Shown here one piece after another: positions 52,917 through 62,153 of a DNA stretch of 64,000 nt. The notes below the pieces were generated by a model. It did no database searches. It worked only from the letters and a program-made list of their open reading frames with translations, and was not told the origin of the DNA. Position 1 is the first letter of the stretch. Every line of letters begins with the position of its first letter. Source of the stretch: Eubacteriales bacterium (GTDB lineage: Bacteria; Bacillota; Clostridia; Lachnospirales; Lachnospiraceae); assembly GCA_030536755.1 (NCBI GenBank), contig JAUNPJ010000008.1, positions 1-64,000 of the forward strand, written 5' to 3'. The position numbers and the translations under genes were made by a program.

Positions 52917-53858
52917 ATGTTACACATTAAGAGTTTAGATGAAGGTCTTGAGGTCTTTAAGGCACTTGGATCAGATCTGCGCCTTAACATTATTAAGCTT
53001 CTCCAGGAAAATTATGAGATGAATATGAATGAGTTGGCGACAAGTCTTGGCATTACGAACGGGGCACTTACCAGCCATATCAAGAAGCTGGAAGAAAGCG
53101 GAATTATTAAAGTTTTGACAGAACATGGCGGTCACGGAAACCAGAAACTTTGCCGTGTGGCTGTGGATAAAATTTTGATTGATGTAGAGTCTGATGAAGA
53201 TGAGGATGAGAAAAATATCTATAATACGGAAGTACAGGTAGGACATTATTCGGACTATGAGGTTTATCCGACTTGTGGTCTTGCGACGGACAAGGCTTTG
53301 GTAGGTGAGGTGGATGATCCGAGATATTTTGCTCATCCAGATCGAATTAATGCAAGAATTTTGTGGTTTACGAAGGGATATATTGAATATATCATCCCAA
53401 ACCTGCTTCCCAGTGCTACGAAGATTGATCAGATTACGTTATCTCTTGAAATCAGTTCGGAGGCACCGGGAGTCAATAATGACTGGCCATCGGATATTTC
53501 TTTTTATTTAAATGATGTAAAGATTGGAACATGGACTAGCCCGGGTGATTATGGAGATGTACAGGGAATATTCACACCGGATTGGTGGTTTCCAAACTGG
53601 AATCAGTATGGTCTTTTGAAAATGATCGTCATTAACAAAAAAGGTACTTTTGTGGATGGATTGAAGATTTCCGATGTGAATATCCATCAGTTTAATCTGG
53701 ATTATAAGAGCACAGTTCGTTTTAAATTTCAGATAGAAGAAGATGCCAAAAATATAGGCGGTATTACAATTTTTGGAAGCGGATTCGGCAATTATAACCA
53801 AGATATTAAAGTGCGGATTTCATATAGCCCGATGGAAATCGAGACGAAATGCAAATAA
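52917..53858 (+). CDS. ArsR-type regulator with beta-rich C-terminal sensor domain
   Basis: A 313-residue protein. The N-terminal 85 residues are an ArsR-like winged helix (LEVFKALGSDLRLNIIKLLQENYEMNMNELATSLGITNGALTSHIKKLEESGIIKVL) without the metal-binding Cys pairs of ArsR/SmtB. After an acidic linker (DESDEDEDEK) comes a domain of about 200 residues rich in beta strands and aromatics (DISFYLNDVKIGTW, DWWFPNWNQYG), like a jelly-roll. It could bind sugar. ATG 52917 with AGGGA is preferred to GTG 52869. It probably controls the arabinan genes through TTTAGA-N4-TCTAAA. Confidence 0.8.
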   Translation: MLHIKSLDEGLEVFKALGSDLRLNIIKLLQENYEMNMNELATSLGITNGALTSHIKKLEESGIIKVLTEHGGHGNQKLCRVAVDKILIDVESDEDEDEKNIYNTEVQVGHYSDYEVYPTCGLATDKALVGEVDDPRYFAHPDRINARILWFTKGYIEYIIPNLLPSATKIDQITLSLEISSEAPGVNNDWPSDISFYLNDVKIGTWTSPGDYGDVQGIFTPDWWFPNWNQYGLLKMIVINKKGTFVDGLKISDVNIHQFNLDYKSTVRFKFQIEEDAKNIGGITIFGSGFGNYNQDIKVRISYSPMEIETKCK

Positions 53859-53860
53859 CA

Positions 53861-53916
53861 GAAAAAAACCGGCTCAATAAACTGTAAAAATACAGTTTTG
53901 TTGAGTCGGTTTTTTA
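53861..53916 (+). terminator. Strong terminator between the regulator and the extracellular GH43 gene
   Basis: AAACCGGCTCAA with AAACTGT in the left arm pairs with ACAGTTT and TTGAGTCGGTTT, followed by TTTT. It ends about 16 bases before the next start codon. Confidence 0.88.
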
Positions 53917-53932
53917 TGGTGAGAGGAAAAGG

Positions 53933-55393
53933 ATGAAAAGAAAGAGTTTTATGTTTATGCTGGCGGTTGTGCTTATTGGTCTTTCTGGTTGTCAGAAAAA
54001 TACAAAATTAAAAGAAGAAACACCGGTGGAAAAGAAGTTTGATGAGGTATCTGTACACGATCCTTCTGTTATTCAGGGGGAAGATGGAGCGTATTATATT
54101 TTTGGATCGCATTTAGCGGTTGCAAAAACAACGGATCTGATGAATTGGAACTATGTGAATCAGGGGGTAAAAAACGACAACGATGTGATTCCCAATGTGT
54201 TTTCAACCATGAAGGAGGCTTTTGAATGGTCGCACAGCAATACGTTTTGGGCACCGGATGTGGTACGGTTAAAGGATGGAAGTTATCGCATGTATTATTG
54301 CAACTGTCAGGGAGATGCGCCTGTTTCCTGTCTTGGAATTGCTTCATCGGATTCTGTGGAAGGTCCGTATACGAACCAGGGACTTCTTTTGAAATCAGGA
54401 ATGGGTGCCAGTGAAAAAGATGAAGATGGAAATCTTTATCAGGCAGCATCCGATCCGAATACAGTTGATCCGGCTGTTTTTTACGATAAGGACGGAAAAC
54501 TCTGGATGATTTATGGGTCTTATTCCGGAGGGATTTTTATAAAGGAAATGGATTCGGAGACTGGAATGCCGTTGGAGAGCGGATATGGTAAAAAGCTTCT
54601 GGGAGGCAATCATCTGAGGATAGAGGCTCCTTATGTGATTTATAATGAAAAGACGGAATATTATTATCTGTTTCTGTCTTTTGGCGGACTGGATTCGGAT
54701 GGTGGTTATAATATCCGTGTCTGCCGGTCAAAAAATCCGGATGGCCCGTATGAGGATTCCATGGGACAGGAAATGGAGGACTGCAAAGGCCCGGTTGGTA
54801 GTGCATTCAGCGATTCATCCGCAGAGCTTTATGGGACCAAGCTAATGGGCGGATACAAATTCTTGTGGAAAGAGGGAGAGGAAGGAAAAGAACGAAAAGG
54901 TTACCTCTCTCCTGGACACAATTCCTGTCTGTATCAGGAGGAAACAGGAAGTTATTATATTATTTATCATACCCGTTTTGAAAATAGCGGCGAAGAGCAT
55001 CAGGTGAGAGTTCATCAGATGTTCTTTAATCAGGAGGATTGGCCGGTGATTGCGCCATATCGATATGCAGAAGAAAAGCTGGAGGCGTGTACAGAGAAGG
55101 AAATCTATGGAGTTTATAAATTTATCAATCATGGGCGTGACATCTCGTCAGAGATGAAAGAATCAGAAGAAATTGTCCTGGAAAAGAACGGGAAAATGAC
55201 AGGTGCAGTGGAAGGTACGTGGGAGCTTTCCGATGACTGTCACATTACACTGGAAACGGAAGATGCCTCTTATTCGGGTGTTGTTTTGAAACAGTGGGAC
55301 GAAGATGGAAAAAAATATGTCATGACATTTACAGCATTGGACAGTAAATCAGGAACTGCTGTCTGGGGCAGTGGACTTGCTGCCATAGAATAA
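53933..55393 (+). CDS. GH43 arabinanase-like lipoprotein, extracellular
   Basis: A 486-residue lipoprotein ([20 protein letters not shown], lipobox Cys20). It has [66 protein letters not shown], a candidate acid in [19 protein letters not shown] LSPGHNS, and a C-terminal GH43-associated beta domain. The layout matches endo-1,5-alpha-L-arabinanases. As the only secreted glycosidase in the locus, it would cut arabinan at the cell surface. AGAGGAAAAGG precedes the start and a strong terminator lies directly upstream. Confidence 0.87.
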   Translation: MKRKSFMFMLAVVLIGLSGCQKNTKLKEETPVEKKFDEVSVHDPSVIQGEDGAYYIFGSHLAVAKTTDLMNWNYVNQGVKNDNDVIPNVFSTMKEAFEWSHSNTFWAPDVVRLKDGSYRMYYCNCQGDAPVSCLGIASSDSVEGPYTNQGLLLKSGMGASEKDEDGNLYQAASDPNTVDPAVFYDKDGKLWMIYGSYSGGIFIKEMDSETGMPLESGYGKKLLGGNHLRIEAPYVIYNEKTEYYYLFLSFGGLDSDGGYNIRVCRSKNPDGPYEDSMGQEMEDCKGPVGSAFSDSSAELYGTKLMGGYKFLWKEGEEGKERKGYLSPGHNSCLYQEETGSYYIIYHTRFENSGEEHQVRVHQMFFNQEDWPVIAPYRYAEEKLEACTEKEIYGVYKFINHGRDISSEMKESEEIVLEKNGKMTGAVEGTWELSDDCHITLETEDASYSGVVLKQWDEDGKKYVMTFTALDSKSGTAVWGSGLAAIE

Positions 55394-55416
55394 CAACAGA
55401 AGGAGATAATGATATT

Positions 55417-56919
55417 ATGGCTAGATTAGTAATTAATGCAAATAAGAAAGTAAGCAAGATTCATAAGGAAATTTATGGACACTTTTCAGAACATCTTGGA
55501 AGATGCATCTATGAAGGAATTTATGTGGGAGAGGATTCTCCGATTGAAAATGTAAATGGTATGCGTACCGATGTTGTGGAAGCACTGAAGGAAATCTGGA
55601 TTCCGGTACTTCGATGGCCGGGCGGCTGTTTTGCAGATGAATATCACTGGATGGATGGAATCGGCCCGAAAGAAAATCGCAAAAAGATTATCAATACCCA
55701 CTGGGGAGGTGTTGTAGAGGATAACAGTTTCGGAACACATGAGTATTTTGAACTTTGTCGTCAGCTGGGATGTGAAACTTATGTGAATGGAAATCTGGGA
55801 AGCGGTACGGTCCAGGAAATGTCTGAATGGGTAGAGTATATGACATTTCAGGGTGTTTCTCCGATGGCAGAGCTTCGTGCAAAAAATGGGCATGACGATC
55901 CGTGGAAGGTAGATTTCTTTGGTGTCGGAAATGAAAACTGGGGATGTGGCGGAAATATGAATCCGGATTTTTATGCCAATGAGTATCGAAGATATCAGAC
56001 TTATGTACGTGACTACAATAGTGACCATAAAATTCAGAAGATTTGCTGCGGTGCCAATGTAGATGACTATGAGTGGACAAGAGAAGTTCTGAAAACATGT
56101 TTTAATCATTCATTACCGCAGCATCATGGATTTATGGATGGTCTGTCTTTGCATTACTATGTCCATCCGGAGGGGTGGGAAATCAAAGGAAGTGCGACAG
56201 ACTTTGATGATAAGGTGTGGTATAAAACACTGAATAAGGCACTGTTTATGGACGAATTGATCAGTCGCCATGCAACGATTATGGATGAGTATGATCCAAA
56301 GAAAGAAATTGCAATGATCGTAGATGAGTGGGGAACCTGGTTTACGGTAGAGCCGGGAACAAATCCGGGATTTTTGTATCAGCAGAATACGATGCGTGAT
56401 GCGCTGGTAGCAGGAATCACACTGAATATCTTTAATAAACACAGTGATCGTGTGCGTATGGCCAATCTGGCACAGATGGTAAATGTACTTCAGGCCGTAC
56501 TTCTGACAGAAGGGGAGAAAATGCTGAAAACACCGACCTATCATGTGTTTGATATGTACAAATATCATCAGGAAGGGATGCTGGTAGACAGCTGTATTGA
56601 CACAGAGACAATTGGTGTAGAGGAAGAGTATCCAGTTCCGAATCTGACAGAATCTGTGTCTGTTGATAAAGATGGAGTGCTGCATATTACAATTACAAAC
56701 CTGTCTCTGGAAGAGAATTATGAAATCGATGGAGTGCTTCTTGACCAGGATGTTGAAAGTGTAACAGGAGAAATTGTTGTCAATGAAATGCATGCAATGA
56801 ATACGTTTGAGGCTCCTGAGACGGTTCGAAAGGAAGTATTTGATCAGGTGACAATCACAGACAAGGGATTGAAATTTACCATTCCAGCCTGCAGTGTGGT
56901 ACATCTGGCTGTGAAATAA
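55417..56919 (+). CDS. abfA: GH51 alpha-L-arabinofuranosidase
   Basis: A 500-residue intracellular GH51 enzyme. It starts [38 protein letters not shown]. Acid/base Glu173 lies in [11 protein letters not shown] and nucleophile Glu304 in VDEWGTWF; both fit the family numbering. It releases terminal arabinofuranose from arabino-oligosaccharides with retention. It begins after AAGGAG and its stop overlaps the start of the DUF6171 gene by one base. Confidence 0.95.
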   Translation: MARLVINANKKVSKIHKEIYGHFSEHLGRCIYEGIYVGEDSPIENVNGMRTDVVEALKEIWIPVLRWPGGCFADEYHWMDGIGPKENRKKIINTHWGGVVEDNSFGTHEYFELCRQLGCETYVNGNLGSGTVQEMSEWVEYMTFQGVSPMAELRAKNGHDDPWKVDFFGVGNENWGCGGNMNPDFYANEYRRYQTYVRDYNSDHKIQKICCGANVDDYEWTREVLKTCFNHSLPQHHGFMDGLSLHYYVHPEGWEIKGSATDFDDKVWYKTLNKALFMDELISRHATIMDEYDPKKEIAMIVDEWGTWFTVEPGTNPGFLYQQNTMRDALVAGITLNIFNKHSDRVRMANLAQMVNVLQAVLLTEGEKMLKTPTYHVFDMYKYHQEGMLVDSCIDTETIGVEEEYPVPNLTESVSVDKDGVLHITITNLSLEENYEIDGVLLDQDVESVTGEIVVNEMHAMNTFEAPETVRKEVFDQVTITDKGLKFTIPACSVVHLAVK

Positions 56920-57185
56920 TGGAGACAAGGATCTGCAGGCAGTGTCTGCTGCGGGATATGCCCGAGAGCGAACATTTTCAAAGTATGTATGATTACATTG
57001 CCAGGCTTTCGAAGGAAGATAAAGTGTCTGATGAGACTTATGAAAAGCGACTGGAAATTTGCAGAAAATGTGAGCATCTGATGAGTGGCATGTGCCGCAA
57101 ATGTGGGTGTTATGTGGAAATGCGGGCAGCGATGAAGATACGCAGCTGCCCAGATATTCCGGACCGGTGGCAAACAGGAAAGTGA
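56919..57185 (+). CDS. DUF6171 family Cys-rich protein
   Basis: An 88-residue protein with CRQCLLRDMPE near the start, a helical middle part, and CRKCEHLMSGMCRKCGCYVEMRAAMKIRSCP, about eight Cys in Cx2C-type spacing, which suggests one or two zinc sites. This is the DUF6171 pattern. It is sandwiched, with overlap, between GH51 and GH127 genes. No function is known; its location could be conserved with arabinose enzymes or incidental. Confidence 0.8.
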   Translation: METRICRQCLLRDMPESEHFQSMYDYIARLSKEDKVSDETYEKRLEICRKCEHLMSGMCRKCGCYVEMRAAMKIRSCPDIPDRWQTGK

Positions 57186-57199
57186 CAGGAGGAACGCAC

Positions 57200-59227
57200 A
57201 TGGACAGAAACGATTTCAGCACACCGATTAATCTGAAAAATATAGAGGTGACCGATTGCTTTTGGGAAAATAAAATGAAGGTGGTCAGAACAGAAGTGAT
57301 TCCGTATCAGTGGAGAGCATTGAATGATCAGGTGGAAGGTGCCGCTTTAAGCTACTGTATGCATAACTTTAAGGCAGCAGGGAAGATGAATCAGGAAAAG
57401 GCGAAGCTCGGAGCTGCATTTCAGGAGCCGGTATATACTTTTCGTGGTTTTGAAGCACTTCCCGATGATCCCAAACATCCGGATGAAAACAAGTTTTACG
57501 GATTTGTTTTTCAGGACAGCGATTTTTATAAATGGATTGAGGCGGTAGCCTATTCTCTCATTTCTAATCCCGATTCTGAATTGGAAAAAATGGCAGATGA
57601 AGCGATTGAAATTGTATGTGCCGCGCAGCAGGACGATGGATATCTGGATACCTATTACATTTTAAACGGAAAAGACAAGATTTTCTCGAATCTCAGAGAT
57701 CATCATGAGCTGTACTGCATGGGACATCTTCTGGAAGGCGCTGTGGCTTATTATGAGGCAACCGGAAAAGACAGGCTTTTGAAGGCTGCCTGTCGTTTTG
57801 CGGATTATGCAGCAGAGTATTTTGGAGAAGAAGAAGGAAAATGCAAAGGATATCCTGGACATGAAATTGCGGAGATGGCATTGGTACGTTTGTATGAAGC
57901 GACCAGAGAAGAAAAATATCTCCGGCTTGGACGCTATTTTGTGGACGAACGCGGGAAACGTCCATACTATTTTGATGGGGAGCATCCTCAGGATATAAAA
58001 GGAAAGAAAGAGGACCTTCGCTATGAATACCATCAGGCGCATATTCCAGTGCGTGAGCAGACAGAGGCTGTTGGACATGCTGTGCGTGCTGTGTATCTGT
58101 ATTCGGGAATGGCAGATGTAGCACGTCTTACACAGGATGAAACGCTTTGGTTAGCTTGTGAGAAGCTGTGGGATAATATGGAAACAAAGAAGTTGTACAT
58201 TACAGGAGGCATTGGAGGAACTCATATAGGAGAAGCATTTTCTTTTAATTATGATCTTCCGAATGATACTGCGTATGCTGAGACATGTGCATCAATAGGG
58301 CTGATTTTCTGGGCAAGAAGAATGCTGGAGATTCGGTCCGATTCCAGATATGCGAATGTTATGGAACTGGCACTTTACAACACAGTTCTTGCAGGAATGG
58401 CACTGGATGGTAAGAGTTTCTTTTATGTTAATCCGCTGGAGGTGTTTCCGAAAGCCTGCAAAAAGGATGAAAGAAAACTTCATATAAAATCAGTACGCCA
58501 GAAATGGTTTGGTTGCGCGTGCTGTCCTCCGAATCTCGCAAGAATCATAAGTTCTGTTGGCAGCTATGCATTTACAGAAAATAGAGACACTCTGTTTGTG
58601 CATGTTTATATGGGATGCAGGATTACAAAATGTATAGACCAGGAAGAGATTGAGGTCAGTATTGTTTCTGGATTCCCTTATGATGGAAATGTGCAGATTG
58701 ATGTATCTGCCGGCAATGTGCCATTTACTTTGGCTTTTCGGATTCCTGACTGGTGTGATGATTATGAGATATCTGGGCCAGATGCTGCAAAAGCGGAAGA
58801 AAAGGATGGATATTTGTATCTGACAAAAATATGGGGCGAAAACGAAACAATTACTCTGTACTTCCCGATGCAGGTTCAGATTCTCCAGGCAGATCCAAGA
58901 GTCAGGGAAGATATTGGCAAGGTTGCCGTAAGGCGGGGGCCTGTGACATATTGTCTGGAAGAAGCAGATAATGGAAAAAACCTTCATATGCTTACCGTCG
59001 ACTGCGAAGCAGAACCGGAGACAGAAGAGTGTTTCATTGAAGGAGAGCGTGTTGTTTCCATTTTGATTCCGGGATATCGTGAGGTGATACCAGAGGGAAA
59101 GAAACTCTATACAAAAGCAGAGAAAATCAGAAATATGCCAGTAAAGCTCCGGTTTGTTCCATATTATACCTGGGGAAATCGTGGGGAAAATGAAATGACT
59201 GTATGGGTCAGAAGAGAAAGAGCATAG
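57200..59227 (+). CDS. GH127 beta-L-arabinofuranosidase
   Basis: A 675-residue intracellular enzyme. It has an alpha-helical barrel with EYHQAHIPVREQTEAVGHAVRAVYLYSG and IGGTHIGEAFSFNYDLPNDTAYAETCASIGLIFW. The active-site cysteines are in WFGCACCPPNLAR (Cys441 and Cys442). In the family, Glu and Cys of AETC plus the CC pair hold zinc and one Cys is the nucleophile, and all are present. It hydrolyses beta-L-arabinofuranosyl linkages as in extensin-type glycans. The start at 57200 has ACAGGAGG; the longer frame overlaps DUF6171. Confidence 0.9.
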   Translation: MDRNDFSTPINLKNIEVTDCFWENKMKVVRTEVIPYQWRALNDQVEGAALSYCMHNFKAAGKMNQEKAKLGAAFQEPVYTFRGFEALPDDPKHPDENKFYGFVFQDSDFYKWIEAVAYSLISNPDSELEKMADEAIEIVCAAQQDDGYLDTYYILNGKDKIFSNLRDHHELYCMGHLLEGAVAYYEATGKDRLLKAACRFADYAAEYFGEEEGKCKGYPGHEIAEMALVRLYEATREEKYLRLGRYFVDERGKRPYYFDGEHPQDIKGKKEDLRYEYHQAHIPVREQTEAVGHAVRAVYLYSGMADVARLTQDETLWLACEKLWDNMETKKLYITGGIGGTHIGEAFSFNYDLPNDTAYAETCASIGLIFWARRMLEIRSDSRYANVMELALYNTVLAGMALDGKSFFYVNPLEVFPKACKKDERKLHIKSVRQKWFGCACCPPNLARIISSVGSYAFTENRDTLFVHVYMGCRITKCIDQEEIEVSIVSGFPYDGNVQIDVSAGNVPFTLAFRIPDWCDDYEISGPDAAKAEEKDGYLYLTKIWGENETITLYFPMQVQILQADPRVREDIGKVAVRRGPVTYCLEEADNGKNLHMLTVDCEAEPETEECFIEGERVVSILIPGYREVIPEGKKLYTKAEKIRNMPVKLRFVPYYTWGNRGENEMTVWVRRERA

Positions 59228-59246
59228 ACTGGGAGAATGAAAAACA

Positions 59247-60545
59247 ATGAATAAAAACAAATTTGCACCAGTTCCGCCAATGGGATGGAACAGCTATGAT
59301 TATTATGATACGACTGTGAACGAAGAACAGGTCAGAGAAAATGCAAACTATATGGCAGAGCATATGAGAGAGTATGGATGGGAATATATTGTTGTGGACA
59401 TAGAGTGGTATTCCCATAAGCCCGGAACTATGCGCGACCAGTTTCAGTATATTCCATTTGGAGATGTCGAAATGGATGCGTATTCCAGACTTCAGCCGGA
59501 TCCGGAGCGTTTTCCGTCATCTGGGGACGGCAGCGGATTTAAAAAATTAGCTGATGAAATTCATAACATGGGGCTGAAATTTGGTATCCATATCATGCGT
59601 GGTATCCCAAGAATTGCTGCGCATCTACATAGAAGAATTTGGGGAACGGATGTGACTGCGGATATGGTGGCAGATCCGTCTTCCATCTGCAAATGGAATC
59701 CGGATATGTACGGAGTCAGAAATACAAAGGAAGGTCAGCTTTATTATGATTCTTTGTTTCAGATGTATGCCGAATGGGGTGTTGATTTTGTAAAATGTGA
59801 TGATATCTGTAATACAAATCTTTATACAGATAATCCATATTCGGCACGTCATGAGATTGAGATGATTGCAAAGGCAATTCAGAAATGTGGGCGTCCGATT
59901 GTGCTGTCTTTATCCCCGGGCCCGGCTCTGATTGAAAAAGCATGGCATTACGAAAAGTACGCGAATATGTGGCGAATCACGGATGATTTTTGGGATAATT
60001 GGGAACTTTTGAAAGATATGTTCCAGCGATGCGAATTATGGGAAAATCAGGTATCACAGGGATGTTATCCGGATTGTGATATGTTGCCGTTAGGTTACGT
60101 GGGAAAAGCCTTTGGTGATGAGCGTAAGACGAATTTTACATATGAGGAACAAAAAACAATGATGACACTCTGGTGTGTGTTTGGTTCGCCTCTGATGATT
60201 GGCGCAGAGCTTACGAAACTGGATGAGATGACACGGTCACTTCTGACCAATCGGGATATATTAAATATGCTGACTCCGAAATGTCGTCCACATCAGATTA
60301 GAAAGAGTGAAAACGAAGCAATATGGACCGCATACAACGCAGAAACAAGTGAAAGATACGTAGCGTTGTTTAATCTTGCAGATGAAGAGAAAAAGTTAGA
60401 GGTTTCATTAGAAGAGATTGATGATCTGCCGGAAAAGGTTAATACATTTGAATTATGGACGAAAGAACGAGAGCAAAGGAGAGGTGGGAAAATAGAAGAA
60501 ATGATTCTGGCGCATGGATGCAGAGTATATCAAATTCAAGATTAG
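59247..60545 (+). CDS. GH27 family glycosidase (alpha-galactosidase or beta-L-arabinopyranosidase)
   Basis: A 432-residue intracellular GH27 enzyme starting PPMGWNSYDYYDTTVNEEQ. The nucleophile Asp lies in WGVDFVKCDDICN, the acid/base Asp in MWRITDDFWDNW, and the family loops GIHIMRGIPRIAAH and FGSPLMIGAELTKLD are present. The family includes alpha-galactosidases and beta-L-arabinopyranosidases. The arabinose locus favours the latter, or removal of galactose/arabinopyranose side groups, but sequence does not decide it. It lies 19 bases after the GH127 gene and ends the operon. Confidence 0.85.
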   Translation: MNKNKFAPVPPMGWNSYDYYDTTVNEEQVRENANYMAEHMREYGWEYIVVDIEWYSHKPGTMRDQFQYIPFGDVEMDAYSRLQPDPERFPSSGDGSGFKKLADEIHNMGLKFGIHIMRGIPRIAAHLHRRIWGTDVTADMVADPSSICKWNPDMYGVRNTKEGQLYYDSLFQMYAEWGVDFVKCDDICNTNLYTDNPYSARHEIEMIAKAIQKCGRPIVLSLSPGPALIEKAWHYEKYANMWRITDDFWDNWELLKDMFQRCELWENQVSQGCYPDCDMLPLGYVGKAFGDERKTNFTYEEQKTMMTLWCVFGSPLMIGAELTKLDEMTRSLLTNRDILNMLTPKCRPHQIRKSENEAIWTAYNAETSERYVALFNLADEEKKLEVSLEEIDDLPEKVNTFELWTKEREQRRGGKIEEMILAHGCRVYQIQD

Positions 60546-60610
60546 ATTCATTCGACAGTGCTATAAACTAGAGAGAAGAGTGAACACAGAAATGTGTGTT
60601 TGCCTATAAT

Positions 60611-60640
60611 GAAAAGAGGGAAATTTTTCCCTCTTTTCAT
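60611..60640. terminator. Terminator after the arabinose locus
   Basis: GAAAAGAGGGAAA pairs exactly with TTTCCCTCTTTTC around a tiny loop. Confidence 0.88.
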
Positions 60641-60765
60641 GCTTTATATTACCACAAAATGGCGAAAATTTCAAGTCTGGAACAAATGTGGGTTTTGCGT
60701 TATAATCACCGAACATTATATAGAAAACATGCGTGTAATCGTATAGGAAATGGAGGAAAGAGCGT

Positions 60766-61218
60766 ATGGACTGGCTTGAGGTGATGTCGCAAAAAAATCA
60801 GATTCAAAAGGTAATGCAGACTAATCAATACACGGAGCGGTTTGGTCTTGTTCTGTCAGAAGAGGAGGCTAATCTTCTTGTGCAGGAGAGAAGCAACAGT
60901 CTGCGGCAGGAACAGAGGGTGGAGTTTGGCGAGGAAATTCTTCCGAAGCTGATTTTTCAGTTTTGTGACTCTCCCTATCTTTCACAGGACAATTATATGG
61001 AAAGCATCATAAGGCTGCAGGAAATTTTTTATCTTTATAAAAATGAATCGCTGGATGATTTGTCCGATGATGAATTGCTGGACTATATGAAAGAAAAGTT
61101 TGATGGAGTGTGTCAGGGTGATTTTGAATATCTGGAGGGAACGGTTCTGGAAGCGTTTGCGCGGAATGTGCGTGCAGAAAGCAGAAAATACATGGGCAGC
61201 TGCCGGGAGGAAGAGTAG
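60766..61218 (+). CDS. DUF6323 family protein
   Basis: A 150-residue acidic, probably all-helical protein (MDWLEVMSQKNQIQKVMQTNQ..., VLSEEEANLLVQERSNSLRQEQRVEFG, LDDLSDDELLDYMKEKFDG). It matches the DUF6323 pattern. It starts after GGAGG and lies two bases before the DUF6179 gene. The two are usually neighbours in Lachnospiraceae as far as I recall. No membrane or catalytic motif; function unknown. Confidence 0.75.
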   Translation: MDWLEVMSQKNQIQKVMQTNQYTERFGLVLSEEEANLLVQERSNSLRQEQRVEFGEEILPKLIFQFCDSPYLSQDNYMESIIRLQEIFYLYKNESLDDLSDDELLDYMKEKFDGVCQGDFEYLEGTVLEAFARNVRAESRKYMGSCREEE

Positions 61219-61220
61219 AG

Positions 61221-62051
61221 ATGGAATATGAATTAGAAGAATTGATTCCCGTTGTAGCAGAGCTGGCAAGAAAATATACCTCTGGAGAGAGTACATCCAT
61301 TACTTATGAGAGAGCGAACCATCTTATGGAAGCAGTTTTGTATTGCATTCATCAGTGTGAGAGCGGAAATGCTCTGACCGGAGGAGAACGTCTGACAGCG
61401 CAGCAGGCATACCAGCTTGGATTTCAAAAAGTGTGTGAGAAGACAAAACAGACGCAAGAACAGTATAACAGAATGATTGGTGAATTTTTTGGATATGGAA
61501 ATGAAAATTATGAGGACACGGTCAGGAAGGCCATTCCGGGATTCTTTCGGCTTTATAATCCAAGATTTGCACCTCAGGAAACGATTATTACGATGGACTA
61601 TCCCGTCTTGATGCCACCGGATCAGTACTCTGGAATTGATGCAATCGAAGCATATCTTGCGTGCGTGTGTCTGGAACAGCAATTTATGGGGGCATTCCCA
61701 GAAGAATATGTAATTGGAATTTTGAAAAGCTATCAGGCGGATTATCAGAGTCAGTTTTATAATCTGTGCAGAATTCTGCTGCGGCACATTCTGGGAAAAA
61801 TGATGATTGCCGAGTGCACAAATTCCGAGGAAGATACAGAAGTATATACGGTTTTGCAGGTACGGATCGGCAGGTACTCCAAAGAAGAATGGAAAGAGCG
61901 GCTAAAGAAGAAGATTCATCAAATGATTCTGCAGAAATGGGATGGAAACCGGGAGCTGGAAGCATATTTAAAGCTGGATGTGGACGATTTTGTTTCGGAA
62001 TTTATGCTGGCAGCGGAACATCACAATCTGGATAAAGTGATTGTATTGTAG
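61221..62051 (+). CDS. DUF6179 domain protein
   Basis: A 276-residue protein, predicted all-helical: ELEELIPVVAELARKYTSGESTSITYERANHLMEAVLYCIHQ, TAQQAYQLGFQKV, and a C-terminal VDDFVSEFMLAAEHHNLDKVIVL. It matches DUF6179 in pattern. The start GAAGAGTAGAGATGG overlaps closely with the upstream stop, so translation is coupled to DUF6323. No known fold or activity. The AAA+ gene follows about 100 bases later with its own promoter-like AT-rich gap. Confidence 0.75.
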   Translation: MEYELEELIPVVAELARKYTSGESTSITYERANHLMEAVLYCIHQCESGNALTGGERLTAQQAYQLGFQKVCEKTKQTQEQYNRMIGEFFGYGNENYEDTVRKAIPGFFRLYNPRFAPQETIITMDYPVLMPPDQYSGIDAIEAYLACVCLEQQFMGAFPEEYVIGILKSYQADYQSQFYNLCRILLRHILGKMMIAECTNSEEDTEVYTVLQVRIGRYSKEEWKERLKKKIHQMILQKWDGNRELEAYLKLDVDDFVSEFMLAAEHHNLDKVIVL

Positions 62052-62153
62052 TAAAACGGTGATGCGGTGCCAAAAGAAAATAAAATGTACATCCTTGTCA
62101 AAATATGATATATTGTTAAATATATAATAAATGGGAAAACAGGAGAATGGATT

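Noticed and set aside
56113..57222. Minus-strand frame of 369 residues opposite GH51
   Set aside because: Shadow of GH51 and DUF6171 genes; Cys/His-rich nonsense without motif.
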